The notes under the pieces are model-generated. The model ran no database searches, had not been told where the DNA came from, and saw only the letters and a program-made list of their open reading frames with translations. From contig CALBCJ010000011.1 of NCBI GenBank assembly GCA_937926975.1, positions 1-64,000 on the forward strand: a stretch of DNA of 64,000 nucleotides, written 5' to 3'. This stretch comes from an uncultured Propionibacteriaceae bacterium (GTDB taxonomy: Bacteria > Actinomycetota > Actinomycetes > Propionibacteriales > Propionibacteriaceae). Of the stretch, positions 25,266-34,612 are shown in pieces. The translations under genes were made by a program, and so were the position numbers. Each line of letters begins with the position of its first letter. Position 1 is the first letter of the stretch.

Positions 25266-26596
25266 GCCAGCACCTCACCGACAGCCTGCTGATTCTGCTG
25301 TTCATCGTGGTCGGCGGGGTTTTCGCCGCCGCTGAGATGTCGCTGGTGTCGCTGCGCGACGCCCAGCTCAAGCAGCTCTCCGGACGGGGCAAGCGCGGCG
25401 CCAGGCTGGCCCGGCTGGCGGCCAACCCGAACCGCTTTCTGTCTGCGGTCCAGATCGGCGTCACCTTGTCGGGCTTCCTGTCGGCAGCCTTCGGTGGGGC
25501 CACCCTGGCCGATGCCCTGGCGCCCAGCCTGGTCCGGCTCGGGCTGGCCGAGCCAGCTGCCCGTACGGTCGCACTGGTGCTGGTGACGGTGGTGATCTCG
25601 TACTTCTCGATCGTGCTCGGCGAGCTGACCGCGAAGCGGCTGGCGATGCAGCGGGCCGAGACCTTCGCGATGGCGCTGGCCCCGCTGGTCGACTTCATCG
25701 CCACCCTGGCCCGGCCGTTCATCTGGTTCCTGGGGGTCTCGACCAATGTCGCGGTCCGGGTGCTGGGCGGCGACCCGCGGGCCTCCCGCGAAGAGGTCAG
25801 CGACGAGGAGATCCGGGCCCTGGTGGTCGGTTCGCAGACCCTGGGCGACGAGGAGCGCCACATCGTCGACGAGGTCTTCGCGTCGGGAGAGCGGAGCCTG
25901 CGGGAGGTGATGGTGCCCCGCACCGAGGTCGACTTCCTGCCCGGGGAGATCACCGCGTACCAGGCGGTCCGGGAGGTGCAGGGAGCACCGCACTCGCGCT
26001 ACCCGGTGACCGGGGAGACGGTCGACCAGGTGATCGGCTTCCTGCACGTACGGGACCTGATGGACCTGGACCCGGCGACCGGCGGCACCCCGGTGCGCCA
26101 GCTGGTCCGCCCGGTGACCTCGCTGCCGGAGACCGTGAAGGTGCTGCACGCCCTGACCGAGATGCGCCGCAGCTCGTCGCACCTGGCGATCGTGCGCGAC
26201 GAGTACGGCGGCACGGCCGGGATCGTCACCCTGGAGGACCTGGTCGAGGAGCTGATCGGTGACATCCAGGACGAGTACGACGAGGACGCCCGCCCGGCCA
26301 TGACGGGAGCGGACGTGGACGGGCTGATCACCCTGGAGGAGTTCGCCGAGCGGACCGGGCTGCTGCTGCCTGAGGGGCCGTACGACACGGTGGCCGGGTA
26401 CTGGGTCGCTCAGCGTGGCCAGCTGCCGCAGCTGGGAGACCGGATCGAGGCGTCGGTGGAGCTGGCCGAGCCGGCGGGCGCGGCCACTCGGGTCGAGATG
26501 ACGGTGACCGAGCTGGACGGGCGCCGGGCGGCCCGGATCTCGGTCCGGCGCCGACCCGGGCCGCAGGAAGGACTGGCGCTGCCGGCCGCGAGCTGA
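25262..26596 (+). CDS. CNNM/CorC-family (hemolysin-like) transporter protein
   Basis: A 444-residue membrane protein. An N-terminal CNNM (DUF21) domain with about four segments spans about 1-190 (EMSLVSLRDAQLKQL, QIGVTLSGFLSAAFGG, YFSIVLGELTAKRLAMQ). A CBS pair follows at about 215-335 (VMVPRTEVDFLP, HLAIVRDEYGGTAGIVTLEDL), then a C-terminal CorC_HlyC domain. Family members export or regulate magnesium and other divalent cations. The gene is translated from an ATGA overlap with a 14-codon leader ORF. Confidence 0.93.
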   Translation: MSQHLTDSLLILLFIVVGGVFAAAEMSLVSLRDAQLKQLSGRGKRGARLARLAANPNRFLSAVQIGVTLSGFLSAAFGGATLADALAPSLVRLGLAEPAARTVALVLVTVVISYFSIVLGELTAKRLAMQRAETFAMALAPLVDFIATLARPFIWFLGVSTNVAVRVLGGDPRASREEVSDEEIRALVVGSQTLGDEERHIVDEVFASGERSLREVMVPRTEVDFLPGEITAYQAVREVQGAPHSRYPVTGETVDQVIGFLHVRDLMDLDPATGGTPVRQLVRPVTSLPETVKVLHALTEMRRSSSHLAIVRDEYGGTAGIVTLEDLVEELIGDIQDEYDEDARPAMTGADVDGLITLEEFAERTGLLLPEGPYDTVAGYWVAQRGQLPQLGDRIEASVELAEPAGAATRVEMTVTELDGRRAARISVRRRPGPQEGLALPAAS

Positions 26597-26692
26597 GACG
26601 CTGGGAGGCGGCGCAATGGGTCACGATCTGATTTCGGTATCGTCACCACCGGCGCCACGAACTGACGCCCCAGGGACACACAGGAGCTGCAG

Positions 26693-27907
26693 GTGCACGA
26701 TCCGGATGGCTCGGTGCTGCTGACCAGCCCCGAGGTGGGACACCTGCTGACGGTTGCCGTGCAGCACGCCGGGGGGGTGCTGCAGAGCTGGCACCTAGAC
26801 CATGTCGACGCTAACCCGCAACGGTCCACCACCGCCACGTACATCGCGCAGGTGGAGTGGCCGCACGGTGTGCGCCAAGAGTTGCTGGGGGTGTCGGCCC
26901 GGGCCGGTGGGCTGGGCCGGACCGACGAGCGGGCCGCGATCTTCGCCGACGGTGACCGGGAGGTCGCGGTCTGGATCTACCCCCGCGACCCGGACCTGCC
27001 GGGGCTGGCGCGGGCCGCGTACCCGACTGAGATGGCGGCGGTCCTCAACGAGTACCGGGTCTTCCCGCACCCGGTCGGGGTCGACCAGCTGCGGCTGGAC
27101 ATGATCGGCTACCGGCCGCGGCGCCGGGCAGTCCTCAAGTGCACCGTCAGCGCCCCGCCGCGGGTGCTGTACGTGAAGGTGCTGCGGGAGCCGCTGTTTC
27201 AGACCATCAAGACCCGCCACGAGCTGCTGCTGGCGGCCGGCGTGCCGGCCCCAGCGGTAGTGGCGGCCACCTCGGACCACCTCCTCGTGCTGGACGAGCT
27301 GCCGGGCCGGCCGCTGGCCCGGGCGATCTTCGACGACACCGACCCGACCACCGCGGAGCGGCTGATCCACGTCCTGGACGCGATGCCGGCCTCGGTCGCC
27401 CAGCTCGAGCGGCGCCCCCCGTGGAGCGACGCGGTCGGGCACTACGCGCGGATGGTGAGTCAGGCTCTGCCGCCGCTGCAGCCGCGGCTGGAGTGGCTCG
27501 CGGACCGGATCACCGAGGGGCTGGCCGGGGTGCCGGAGGGCAACGAGCCGACCCACGGCGACTTCCACGAGGGGCAGATCCACGTCCACAACGGGTTGGT
27601 CTGCGGGATCCTCGACATCGACACCATCGGCCCGGGCCGGCGCGCCGACGACCTGGCCTGCCTGGTGGCGCACCTGTCGACGGTGCAGCGGATGAACGCC
27701 CGCCAGGCCGCCCGGGTGCACCACCTGCTGCGGACCTGGGTACCGGTCTTCGACAGCCGGGTCGACCCGACCGAGCTGCGGCTGCGGGCGGCGGCGGTGA
27801 TCATCTCGCTGGCCACGGGCCCGTACCGGTCTCAGGAGACCAACTGGGAGCGGGAGACCCACCAGATCGTGGACGCGGCCGAGGCGCTGGTACGGCAGGT
27901 GGTCTGA
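26693..27907 (+). CDS. Aminoglycoside phosphotransferase-fold kinase-like protein
   Basis: A 404-residue cytoplasmic protein. The C-terminal 270 residues have the APH/choline kinase fold: a lysine-bearing strand (RVLYVKVLRE), the catalytic loop THGDFHEGQIHVHNG, and the metal-binding segment GILDIDTIGPGRRADDLA. The first 120 residues form a separate, unassigned domain (ATYIAQVEWPHGVRQELLG). The substrate is unknown; this fold includes sugar, choline and maltose kinases as well as antibiotic kinases, and nothing here points to resistance. GTG start with CAGGAG upstream. Confidence 0.8.
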   Translation: MHDPDGSVLLTSPEVGHLLTVAVQHAGGVLQSWHLDHVDANPQRSTTATYIAQVEWPHGVRQELLGVSARAGGLGRTDERAAIFADGDREVAVWIYPRDPDLPGLARAAYPTEMAAVLNEYRVFPHPVGVDQLRLDMIGYRPRRRAVLKCTVSAPPRVLYVKVLREPLFQTIKTRHELLLAAGVPAPAVVAATSDHLLVLDELPGRPLARAIFDDTDPTTAERLIHVLDAMPASVAQLERRPPWSDAVGHYARMVSQALPPLQPRLEWLADRITEGLAGVPEGNEPTHGDFHEGQIHVHNGLVCGILDIDTIGPGRRADDLACLVAHLSTVQRMNARQAARVHHLLRTWVPVFDSRVDPTELRLRAAAVIISLATGPYRSQETNWERETHQIVDAAEALVRQVV

Positions 27908-27962
27908 GCGCACCACTGGCCAGGTACCGTCGACAGCGACCAAAGACGTAAGGAGATCGGGC

Positions 27963-28493
27963 ATGGGCTGGATGCGGCTGGTATGGGTACTGCTGGGGAT
28001 CCTGTGGTGGATCGGGCGCAGCAAGCGGGTCGGTCGCCCGGCCCCGCGGCGGCCGTACGTCTCCGAGGAGCCGCAGGGTGACCAGCCGGTGAGCGACGGG
28101 CCGTACGGGGTGCGCAGCGACCCGACCGACCCGGAGCCCGGCTCCCGTCCGCAGCCGGACCCGAGAGTCCCGCCGGAGGAGACCGTGCCGGGGACCGGGC
28201 CGCACCTGGAGCCGTCGACCGCCGAGGGGTGGCCGCAGCAGTGGGAGGACGACGCGGAGCCCGCGAGCGACTCACAGACCGCGAGCGACCCGACCGGCTC
28301 CGACGGGTCCGAGGACCGCAGCGCCGACTCGGCCGGCACCGCCGACCGCCCCGACTCGGCGGACAGCCCCGACTCGGCGGACAGCCCAGACTCGGCGGGC
28401 AGTCCCAGCAGCCCAGACTCGGCCGACTCGGCTGACAGCCCGGACAGCCCCGGCAGCCCGGACTCCGCCGCCTCGCCCACCAGCGCTGGATAG
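27963..28493 (+). CDS. Membrane-anchored protein with Ser-Asp-Pro repeat tail
   Basis: A 176-residue protein. Residues 3-17 (WMRLVWVLLGILWWI) form a short membrane anchor, followed by a basic patch and about 150 hydrophilic, very acidic residues. From about 125 the chain is an imperfect tandem repeat of Asp-Ser-Ala-Asp-Ser-Pro units, encoded by repeats of GACTCGGCGGACAGCCC. AAGGAG lies ten bases before the ATG. No family is recognised. The tail would be disordered. It lies between the kinase-like gene and a drug exporter. Confidence 0.7.
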   Translation: MGWMRLVWVLLGILWWIGRSKRVGRPAPRRPYVSEEPQGDQPVSDGPYGVRSDPTDPEPGSRPQPDPRVPPEETVPGTGPHLEPSTAEGWPQQWEDDAEPASDSQTASDPTGSDGSEDRSADSAGTADRPDSADSPDSADSPDSAGSPSSPDSADSADSPDSPGSPDSAASPTSAG

Positions 28494-28567
28494 TCCCGCG
28501 CGGGTCTGCCGGACCCCGTACGCTTCCCGGTGCCGTGCGGCCGGTGCCGGCGGCGGAAGGAGGTCCG

Positions 28568-30064
28568 GTGAGTACGCCCGGAGCTGATGAGGTCGTCGTC
28601 GCCCGGGAGGCCTGGCGGGGGCTGTGGTCGCTGGTCTGCGGCTTCTTCATGATCATGGTCGACGCGACCATCGTGTCGGTCGCCACCCCGGCCCTGATGC
28701 GGGACTTCGGGGTCGGGATCAACACTGTGGTCTGGGTTACCAGTGCCTACCTGCTGGCCTTCGCCGTCCCGATGCTGATCACCGGCCGGCTGGGCGACCG
28801 GGTCGGCCCGAAACGGGTCTACCTGACCGGGCTCGCGGTCTTCACCCTGGCCTCCGGGCTGTGCGGGCTGACCGGCTGGCTCGGCACCTCGATCGCCTGG
28901 CTGGTCGCCGCCCGGGCCCTGCAGGGGCTCGGCGGGTCGATGATGTCGCCGCAGACGATGACCGTGATCGCGCGGACCTTCCCGCCCCAGCGGCGTGGTG
29001 GGGCGATGGCGGTCTGGGGTGCCACCGCCGGGATCGCCTCCCTGGTCGGGCCGGTGCTGGGCGGCCTGCTGATCGACTCGGTCGGGTGGGAGTGGATCTT
29101 CTGGATCAACCTGCCGGTCGGGGTGCTCACCTTCGTCCTGGTGCTGCGCAACGTCGCCGTACTCGAGACCCACAGCCACAGCTTCGACTGGTTCGGGGTG
29201 GTGCTGAGCGGGGTGGGGATGCTCTCGGCCGTGTTCGCGATCCAGGAGGGGCACAGCTTCGGCTGGGGCCGGGTCTGGGGGCCGGTCTCGGTGCCGCTGC
29301 TGCTGGCGGTCGGGGTGGTCCTGCTGGTGCTCTTCGCGGTCTGGCAGTGGCGCAACCCGCGCGAGCCGCTCGTCCCGCTGGCGCTGTTCGCCGACCGCAA
29401 CTTCTCGGTCTCCTCGATCGGCATCACCTGCGTCGGCTTCGCCACCACCAGCCTGGTCTTTCCGTTCATGATCTACGCCCAGGTGGTCCGCGGCCTGGGC
29501 CCGACCGCGGCGGCGCTGCTGATGGCGCCGCAGGCGGTGCTCGGGATCGTGATGGCCCGCCCCGCCGGAAAGCTGGTGGACCGGACCCATCCTCGGACCC
29601 TGGCCGGGCTCGGGCTGCTGGGGATGACGGCCTCCCTGGTCTGGCTGAGCCTGGTGATGACCCCGGACCGGTCAGTGCTGGCGGTCATGGGGCCGTCGGT
29701 GCTGATGGGCGCGTCCACCTCCTTCGTCTGGGGCACCCTGTCGACCGGGGCCAACCGGAACCTGCCGCCTCAGATGGCGGGCTCCGGCTCCGGGGTGTAC
29801 AACACCGCCCGCCAGGTCGGCTCGGTGCTCGGGTCGGCCGCGATCGCCGTCCTGATGGAGGCCCGGGTCGCGGCCCGGCTGCCGGGCGCCACCACCGGCT
29901 CGCTGAGGGCCGGCACGTCGTCCCTGGAGCCCGAGCAGCTGGCCGGCGTCAGCCAGGCCATGTCCGAGTCGATGCTGCTGCCGGCCGCGGTCACCACCGT
30001 CGCCGCCCTGGCGACGCTGTGGTACCACAACCTGCGTCACCTCACCGGAGACACCCGTGCCTGA
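28568..30064 (+). CDS. MFS transporter, DHA2 (EmrB/QacA) type
   Basis: About 498 residues with 14 predicted membrane segments, a proton-driven exporter of the DHA2 family. Motif A-like LGDRVGPKRVYL is at about 72-83, motif C-like GPVLGGLLIDSVGWEWIFWIN at about 165. The frame is open 11 codons upstream, but the GTG at 28568 has GGAGGT four to five bases before it and is preferred. Substrates cannot be told from sequence. It overlaps the next gene by eight bases, so export and the secreted lipoprotein may be linked. Confidence 0.92.
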   Translation: MSTPGADEVVVAREAWRGLWSLVCGFFMIMVDATIVSVATPALMRDFGVGINTVVWVTSAYLLAFAVPMLITGRLGDRVGPKRVYLTGLAVFTLASGLCGLTGWLGTSIAWLVAARALQGLGGSMMSPQTMTVIARTFPPQRRGGAMAVWGATAGIASLVGPVLGGLLIDSVGWEWIFWINLPVGVLTFVLVLRNVAVLETHSHSFDWFGVVLSGVGMLSAVFAIQEGHSFGWGRVWGPVSVPLLLAVGVVLLVLFAVWQWRNPREPLVPLALFADRNFSVSSIGITCVGFATTSLVFPFMIYAQVVRGLGPTAAALLMAPQAVLGIVMARPAGKLVDRTHPRTLAGLGLLGMTASLVWLSLVMTPDRSVLAVMGPSVLMGASTSFVWGTLSTGANRNLPPQMAGSGSGVYNTARQVGSVLGSAAIAVLMEARVAARLPGATTGSLRAGTSSLEPEQLAGVSQAMSESMLLPAAVTTVAALATLWYHNLRHLTGDTRA

Positions 30065-31451
30065 CAAGGACCGGCTCAGCCGGCGGACCCTGCTGGCGGG
30101 CGGCCTGGCCGGGCTGGCCGGCTGCACCGGTACCGGCACCGGCGGCAGCGGGCCGAGCAGCCCTGCCGGTACGGCCGGGGCGCCGGCGCGTACCAGGCCG
30201 CCGAACCCGTTCGACGCGCTCTACCCACCCGGTTTCCGGCTCAGCCCGCTGGCGGCCGACCCGGAGCCGGCGCCCAGCCCACTGCCGTACCCGCCATCGG
30301 GGCTGGCCGACGCGGTCCTCGACCCGCGCTACCGGACCCGGCTCTACCGGGCCGCGAGAGCGAGCCAGGGCGAGGGCGGCCGGATGCGCCACGAGTACTC
30401 CCGGCGCCAGGCCTTCAACGCCGACTGCACCCGCTACCTGACCCAGGACGGCCGCGGCGCCTGGTACCTCAACGACGCCACCACGCTGACCCAGCTGCGA
30501 CGGCTGCCGGAGCTGGTCGGTGACTGCGAGCCGATCTGGCACTCGCGCGACCCGGACCGGCTGTACCTGACCGGCCGCAACGGCGCCACCAGCTGGTGGT
30601 CGTACGACGTCACCAGCGGCACCCGCGAGCTGTGGTACGACTTCGCCCAGGACCCGCCCTGGCCGCAGGCCACCGGCTACTGGACCAGGGGCGAGGGCAC
30701 CACCAGCGCCGACGGGCGGTACCTGACGCTGCTCGCCACCAGCTATGACGCCGGAAGCCAGCGGCTCACTGGGCACGGGGTGGTGGTGCTGGACCTGGAG
30801 GAGCGGCGGCTGGTGGGCCGCCTCGACGCGGCCGACTTCCCGACCCCCGGCGCGCTGCCCGACCATGTCAGCACCTCCCCGAGCGGGGAGTACGCGGTCG
30901 TCTCCTGGCTGGCCGCCGACGGCGGCACCCGCGCCTGGCGGCGCGACTTCTCGACCTCGGTGCAGCTGGCCGCCGCCTCCGAGCACTCCGACCTGGCGGT
31001 CGGCGCCGACGGGCAGGACTACCTGGTGTACGCCGACTACGGCTCCGGCCAGATCCGGGCGATCACCGTCGCCACCGGCGACTCGTTCGACCTGCACCCG
31101 CTGTACCCGGCGGCCGGGGAGGGGTACGCGGTGCACCTGAGCGGGCAGGGGTTCGACCGTCCCGGCTGGGTGGTGGTCTCCACGTACGCGGACTTCGCCG
31201 ACCACGGCTCGACCCGGCCGGCACCAGCACCGCGGCCCGAGTACCGCAAGGTCTGGCTGCTGTCGCTCAGCCGGACCCCGGTCGCGCTCAGTGTCTGCGG
31301 CACCCAGGTGGACTCGGCCCGGGCCGGCGAGGAGTACTTCGCCGAGCCGCAGGCGACCGTGTCCCGAGACCTCAGCCGGATCCTCTTCGCCAGCAACGCC
31401 GGCGGGCCGGTGGAGAGCTACCTTGTCGGCCTGCCGAGCTGGGTGGTCTGA
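30057..31451 (+). CDS. Tat-exported lipoprotein with predicted beta-propeller
   Basis: 464 residues. The N-terminus has a twin-arginine signal (SRRTLLAGG) ending in a lipobox LAGC at about 18-21, followed by a Thr/Gly/Ser linker. The rest consists of repeating beta-rich blades (RQAFNADCTRYLTQD, HSRDPDRLYLTG, TTSADGRYLTLLA, VSTSPSGEYAVVSW) like the oligogalacturonate-lyase-type propeller fold. Exported folded and lipid-anchored. The GTG start lies inside the end of the MFS gene (eight-base overlap). Function unknown. Confidence 0.75.
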   Translation: MPDKDRLSRRTLLAGGLAGLAGCTGTGTGGSGPSSPAGTAGAPARTRPPNPFDALYPPGFRLSPLAADPEPAPSPLPYPPSGLADAVLDPRYRTRLYRAARASQGEGGRMRHEYSRRQAFNADCTRYLTQDGRGAWYLNDATTLTQLRRLPELVGDCEPIWHSRDPDRLYLTGRNGATSWWSYDVTSGTRELWYDFAQDPPWPQATGYWTRGEGTTSADGRYLTLLATSYDAGSQRLTGHGVVVLDLEERRLVGRLDAADFPTPGALPDHVSTSPSGEYAVVSWLAADGGTRAWRRDFSTSVQLAAASEHSDLAVGADGQDYLVYADYGSGQIRAITVATGDSFDLHPLYPAAGEGYAVHLSGQGFDRPGWVVVSTYADFADHGSTRPAPAPRPEYRKVWLLSLSRTPVALSVCGTQVDSARAGEEYFAEPQATVSRDLSRILFASNAGGPVESYLVGLPSWVV

Positions 31452-31486
31452 GGCGAGCCGCGGCCCGAGCCGACGCGCCAGACCGC

Positions 31487-31492
31487 TAGGGT
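31487..31492 (+). promoter_or_regulatory. -10 box of metG, leaderless
   Basis: TAGGGT ends eight bases before the metG ATG at 31501; no Shine-Dalgarno is present. Confidence 0.6.
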
Positions 31493-31500
31493 CAAGGGCT

Positions 31501-33282
31501 ATGAGCAACGTACTGGCGGCCGTCGCCTGGCCGTACGCCAACGGACCGCGCCACATCGGGCACGTCTCGGGCTTCGGGGTGCCGTCAGACGTCTTCAGCC
31601 GCTACCAGCGGATGGTCGGCAACGACGTGCTCATGGTGTCAGGCACCGACGAGCACGGCACCGCGATCATGGTGCAGGCCGACAAGGAGGGCCTGACCCC
31701 GCAGCAGACGGCGGACAAGTACCACCAGGTGATCGCCTCTGACCTGCAGAACCTGGGGCTCACGTACGACCTGTACACCCGCACCACGACCCGCAACCAC
31801 GCCGCCGTGGTCTCTGAGCTGTTCCGGGCCGCGCACGCCAACGGCTACATCGTCGCCAGGTCCCAGCTGGGCGCGATCTCCCCGTCGACCGGGCGGACCC
31901 TGCCCGACCGCTACATCGAGGGCACCTGCCCGCACTGCGGGTACGACGGGGCCCGCGGCGACCAGTGCGACAGCTGCGGGCGCCAGCTCGACCCGACCGA
32001 CCTCACGAACCCGCGCTCCCGGATCAACGGGGAGGTCCCGTCCTTCGTTGAGAGCGAGCACTTCTTTCTGGACCTGCCGGCGCTGGCCGAGTCCATCGGC
32101 TCCTGGCTGGAGACCCGCCAGGACTGGCGGCCGAACGTCCTCAGGTACAGCCAGAACCTGGTCGCCGACCTGCAGCCGCGCCCGGTCACCCGGGACCTGG
32201 ACTGGGGGATCCCGATCCCGGTCGACGGCTGGTCGGACAACGCGATGAAGCGGGTCTACGTCTGGTTCGACGCCGTGATCGGCTACTTCTCAGCCTCGGT
32301 CGAGTGGGCCCGCCGCCGCGGGAGCCCCGAGGCCTGGCGGGCCTGGTGGCAGAACCCGGACGCCCGCTCGTACTACTTCATGGGCAAGGACAACATCACC
32401 TTCCACTCGGTGATCTGGCCCGGGATCCTGCTCGGCGCCAACGGGCAGGGCTCCCTTGGCGGCCAGCCCAGCCGGTACGGGGCGCTGGACCTGCCCAGCG
32501 AGGTGGTCTCCTCGGAGTACCTGACCATGTCGGGCTCGAAGTTCTCCACCTCCCGCAGCACCGTGATCTACGTCGGCGACTTTCTGCGGGACTTCGGCCC
32601 GGACGCGCTGCGCTACTTCATCGCGGTCGCCGGGCCGGAGAACCAGGACGCCGACTTCACCTGGGAGGAGTTCGTCCGCCGGACCAACACCGAGCTCGCC
32701 AACGAGTGGGGCAACCTGGTCAACCGGTCGGTGTCGATGGCCCACAAGAACGTCGGCGCGGTGCCCACCCCCGACACCCTGACCGAGGCCGACCAGGCCC
32801 TGCTGAGCGCCTCCCGGGCGGCCTTCGGTACGGTCGGCGAGCTGCTGTCACGCTGCCGCTTCAAGCAGGCGGTCACCGAGACCATGCGGCTGGTGTCGCA
32901 GGCGAACAAGTACCTGTCGGACACCGAGCCGTGGAAGCTGAAGCACGACCCGGCCCGCCGGGACACGGTGCTGCACACCGCGCTGCAGGTGGTTCAGGAC
33001 GCGAACACCCTGCTCACCCCGTTCTTGCCGCACGCCGCGCAGAAGGTGCACGAGACCCTGGGCGGGACCGGGACCTGGGCCGCGCAGCCGGAGCTGGTGA
33101 CGGTGAGCGAGGACGGCGGGGCTGACTACCCGGTCCTGACCGGCGACTACGCCGCCCAGCAGGCCCGGTGGGAGTCGACCCCGATCGAGGTGGGCCGGCC
33201 GCTGGCCAAGCCCACCCCGCTGTTCACCAAGCTGGACGAGGCGCTGGGCCAGACCGGTCCGACCTGGGCCCCGGTCGACTGA
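31501..33282 (+). CDS. metG: Methionyl-tRNA synthetase
   Basis: MetG, 593 residues, charges tRNA-Met. The HIGH motif is HIGHVSGFG near 17-25. The connective domain holds four zinc cysteines (CPHCGYDG and CDSCGRQ), and the KMSKS-like loop is SGSKFSTSRS. The C-terminal anticodon-binding helices follow (WGNLVNRSVSMAHKNVG, FKQAVTETMRLVSQANKYL). There is no extra C-terminal tRNA-binding domain. The start is a leaderless ATG. It is transcribed separately from the MFS/lipoprotein pair upstream. Confidence 0.97.
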   Translation: MSNVLAAVAWPYANGPRHIGHVSGFGVPSDVFSRYQRMVGNDVLMVSGTDEHGTAIMVQADKEGLTPQQTADKYHQVIASDLQNLGLTYDLYTRTTTRNHAAVVSELFRAAHANGYIVARSQLGAISPSTGRTLPDRYIEGTCPHCGYDGARGDQCDSCGRQLDPTDLTNPRSRINGEVPSFVESEHFFLDLPALAESIGSWLETRQDWRPNVLRYSQNLVADLQPRPVTRDLDWGIPIPVDGWSDNAMKRVYVWFDAVIGYFSASVEWARRRGSPEAWRAWWQNPDARSYYFMGKDNITFHSVIWPGILLGANGQGSLGGQPSRYGALDLPSEVVSSEYLTMSGSKFSTSRSTVIYVGDFLRDFGPDALRYFIAVAGPENQDADFTWEEFVRRTNTELANEWGNLVNRSVSMAHKNVGAVPTPDTLTEADQALLSASRAAFGTVGELLSRCRFKQAVTETMRLVSQANKYLSDTEPWKLKHDPARRDTVLHTALQVVQDANTLLTPFLPHAAQKVHETLGGTGTWAAQPELVTVSEDGGADYPVLTGDYAAQQARWESTPIEVGRPLAKPTPLFTKLDEALGQTGPTWAPVD

Positions 33283-33515
33283 GCTGCGTCAGGGACCGGG
33301 GCCGACCAGGCCGAGACCTCGTGGGGCGGCTTGGTCACCGGCTCCGTACCGTTCGCCCGGGCCTGGGCGCGCCACCAGCGGCGTGCTGGTCACCGTGCTC
33401 AAGCAGCCCAGGGCGGCCCTTACCAGGCCCGGGTCAAGGCAGCTCACAGAGGGGGGTGGCTGGCCAGGCCGGGGCATGCTCTACCCTTCCGGAGGCTCAC
33501 GAGTGAAGGGACGCC

Positions 33516-34604
33516 ATGGCTGGTCAGGCGGCAGATCAACTGGTACGTGCGGTGGGGGCGGTGGCTCCGCTGCGAGACGAGGACCTGCTAGGGCCTGACC
33601 AGCCGCTGCGCCCGTACCCGCCGGTCCACCGGTGGCGCTACAACGGTCTGGTCCGGGGCCTGCTGTTCGGGCTGCTCGTGCTGGCGGTGTTCGTGGTGGC
33701 CGGGCTGGTGCTGGGCGTGGTGCTGTGGCTGACCGGGTACACCGACATCCAGACGATCGACCGGGCTGGCCGTCGGTGGGGGAATGTGATGTCGATCCCC
33801 TTCATGGTCGCGGCCTACCTGCTGCTGGTCTGCTGGATCGAGCAGCGCCGCCCGTACGAACTGCGGCTGCGCGGCTGGGCCGGGATGCTCGGGCGCGGGC
33901 TGGCGATCGGAGCCGTGCTGCAGCTGGCCTGCGTGGCGGCCCTGGCCGTGGCCGGGGCGTACCGGGTTCAGGGACTCGATCTGGACTTCAACCCGGTCTG
34001 GTTCGTGGCCAGCGCCGGCTTCGGGGCCGCGATCACCGAGGAGATCGTCTTCCGCGGAGTGCTGTACCGGATTCTGGAGGGGACTTTCGGCACCTGGGCC
34101 GCGGTGGGGACCAGCGGTCTGGTCTTCGGCCTGGTCCACCTGGGCAACCAGCAGGGGACCCTGCAGGGTGGGCTGGCGATCGCGCTGGAGGCCGGGCTGC
34201 TGTTCGCCGCCCTGTACGCGCTGACCCGCTCGCTGTGGCTGGTGATGGGCGTGCACTTCGCCTGGAACGTGGTCCAGGGCCCGGTGCTGGGGATCGTGGT
34301 CTCCGGCAACCCTCTGGACCACCGCGGCTACCTGAGGTCGACTCTGACCGGACCGGAGTGGCTGACCGGCGGGACCTTCGGGATGGAGGCCTCCCTGGTC
34401 ACCGTGGTGCTGCTGAGCGCGGTCGCGGTCTGGCTGCTGGTCCAGGTGCACCGCCGCGGCCTGGCGGTCTCACCGTTCTGGGTCCGCCGCCGCCAGCTGC
34501 TCGCCCGGAGCGCTACCGCGGTCCCGGCCCAGCCTGGTCTGGACCAGGCCCAGCCTGCAGCGGCGCCTGCGCAGCCGGCACCCGAGGATGGTCCGAGTGC
34601 TTGA
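33516..34604 (+). CDS. CPBP-family intramembrane protease
   Basis: A 362-residue membrane protein with about eight segments. The CPBP (Abi/CAAX-protease-like) motifs are present: EEIVFRGVLYR with the paired Glu and Arg, FGLVHLGNQ, and the last HFAWNVVQG with catalytic His and Asn. The N-terminal 40 residues and C-terminal 45 residues (Ala/Pro/Gln-rich) are cytoplasmic and variable. GAAGGG precedes the ATG. The 230 bases between metG and this gene show no convincing gene. Confidence 0.88.
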   Translation: MAGQAADQLVRAVGAVAPLRDEDLLGPDQPLRPYPPVHRWRYNGLVRGLLFGLLVLAVFVVAGLVLGVVLWLTGYTDIQTIDRAGRRWGNVMSIPFMVAAYLLLVCWIEQRRPYELRLRGWAGMLGRGLAIGAVLQLACVAALAVAGAYRVQGLDLDFNPVWFVASAGFGAAITEEIVFRGVLYRILEGTFGTWAAVGTSGLVFGLVHLGNQQGTLQGGLAIALEAGLLFAALYALTRSLWLVMGVHFAWNVVQGPVLGIVVSGNPLDHRGYLRSTLTGPEWLTGGTFGMEASLVTVVLLSAVAVWLLVQVHRRGLAVSPFWVRRRQLLARSATAVPAQPGLDQAQPAAAPAQPAPEDGPSA

Positions 34605-34612
34605 TCGCCCGG

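Noticed and set aside
26795..29590. 931-codon minus-strand open frame under the kinase-like and MFS genes
   Set aside because: Rich in Arg, His, Gln and Pro with no domain; it is antisense to genes with clear motifs.
33289..33477. 62-codon minus-strand open frame between metG and the CPBP gene
   Set aside because: No Shine-Dalgarno or spaced -10 box and no conserved motif; Gly/Pro/Arg-rich as expected by chance.
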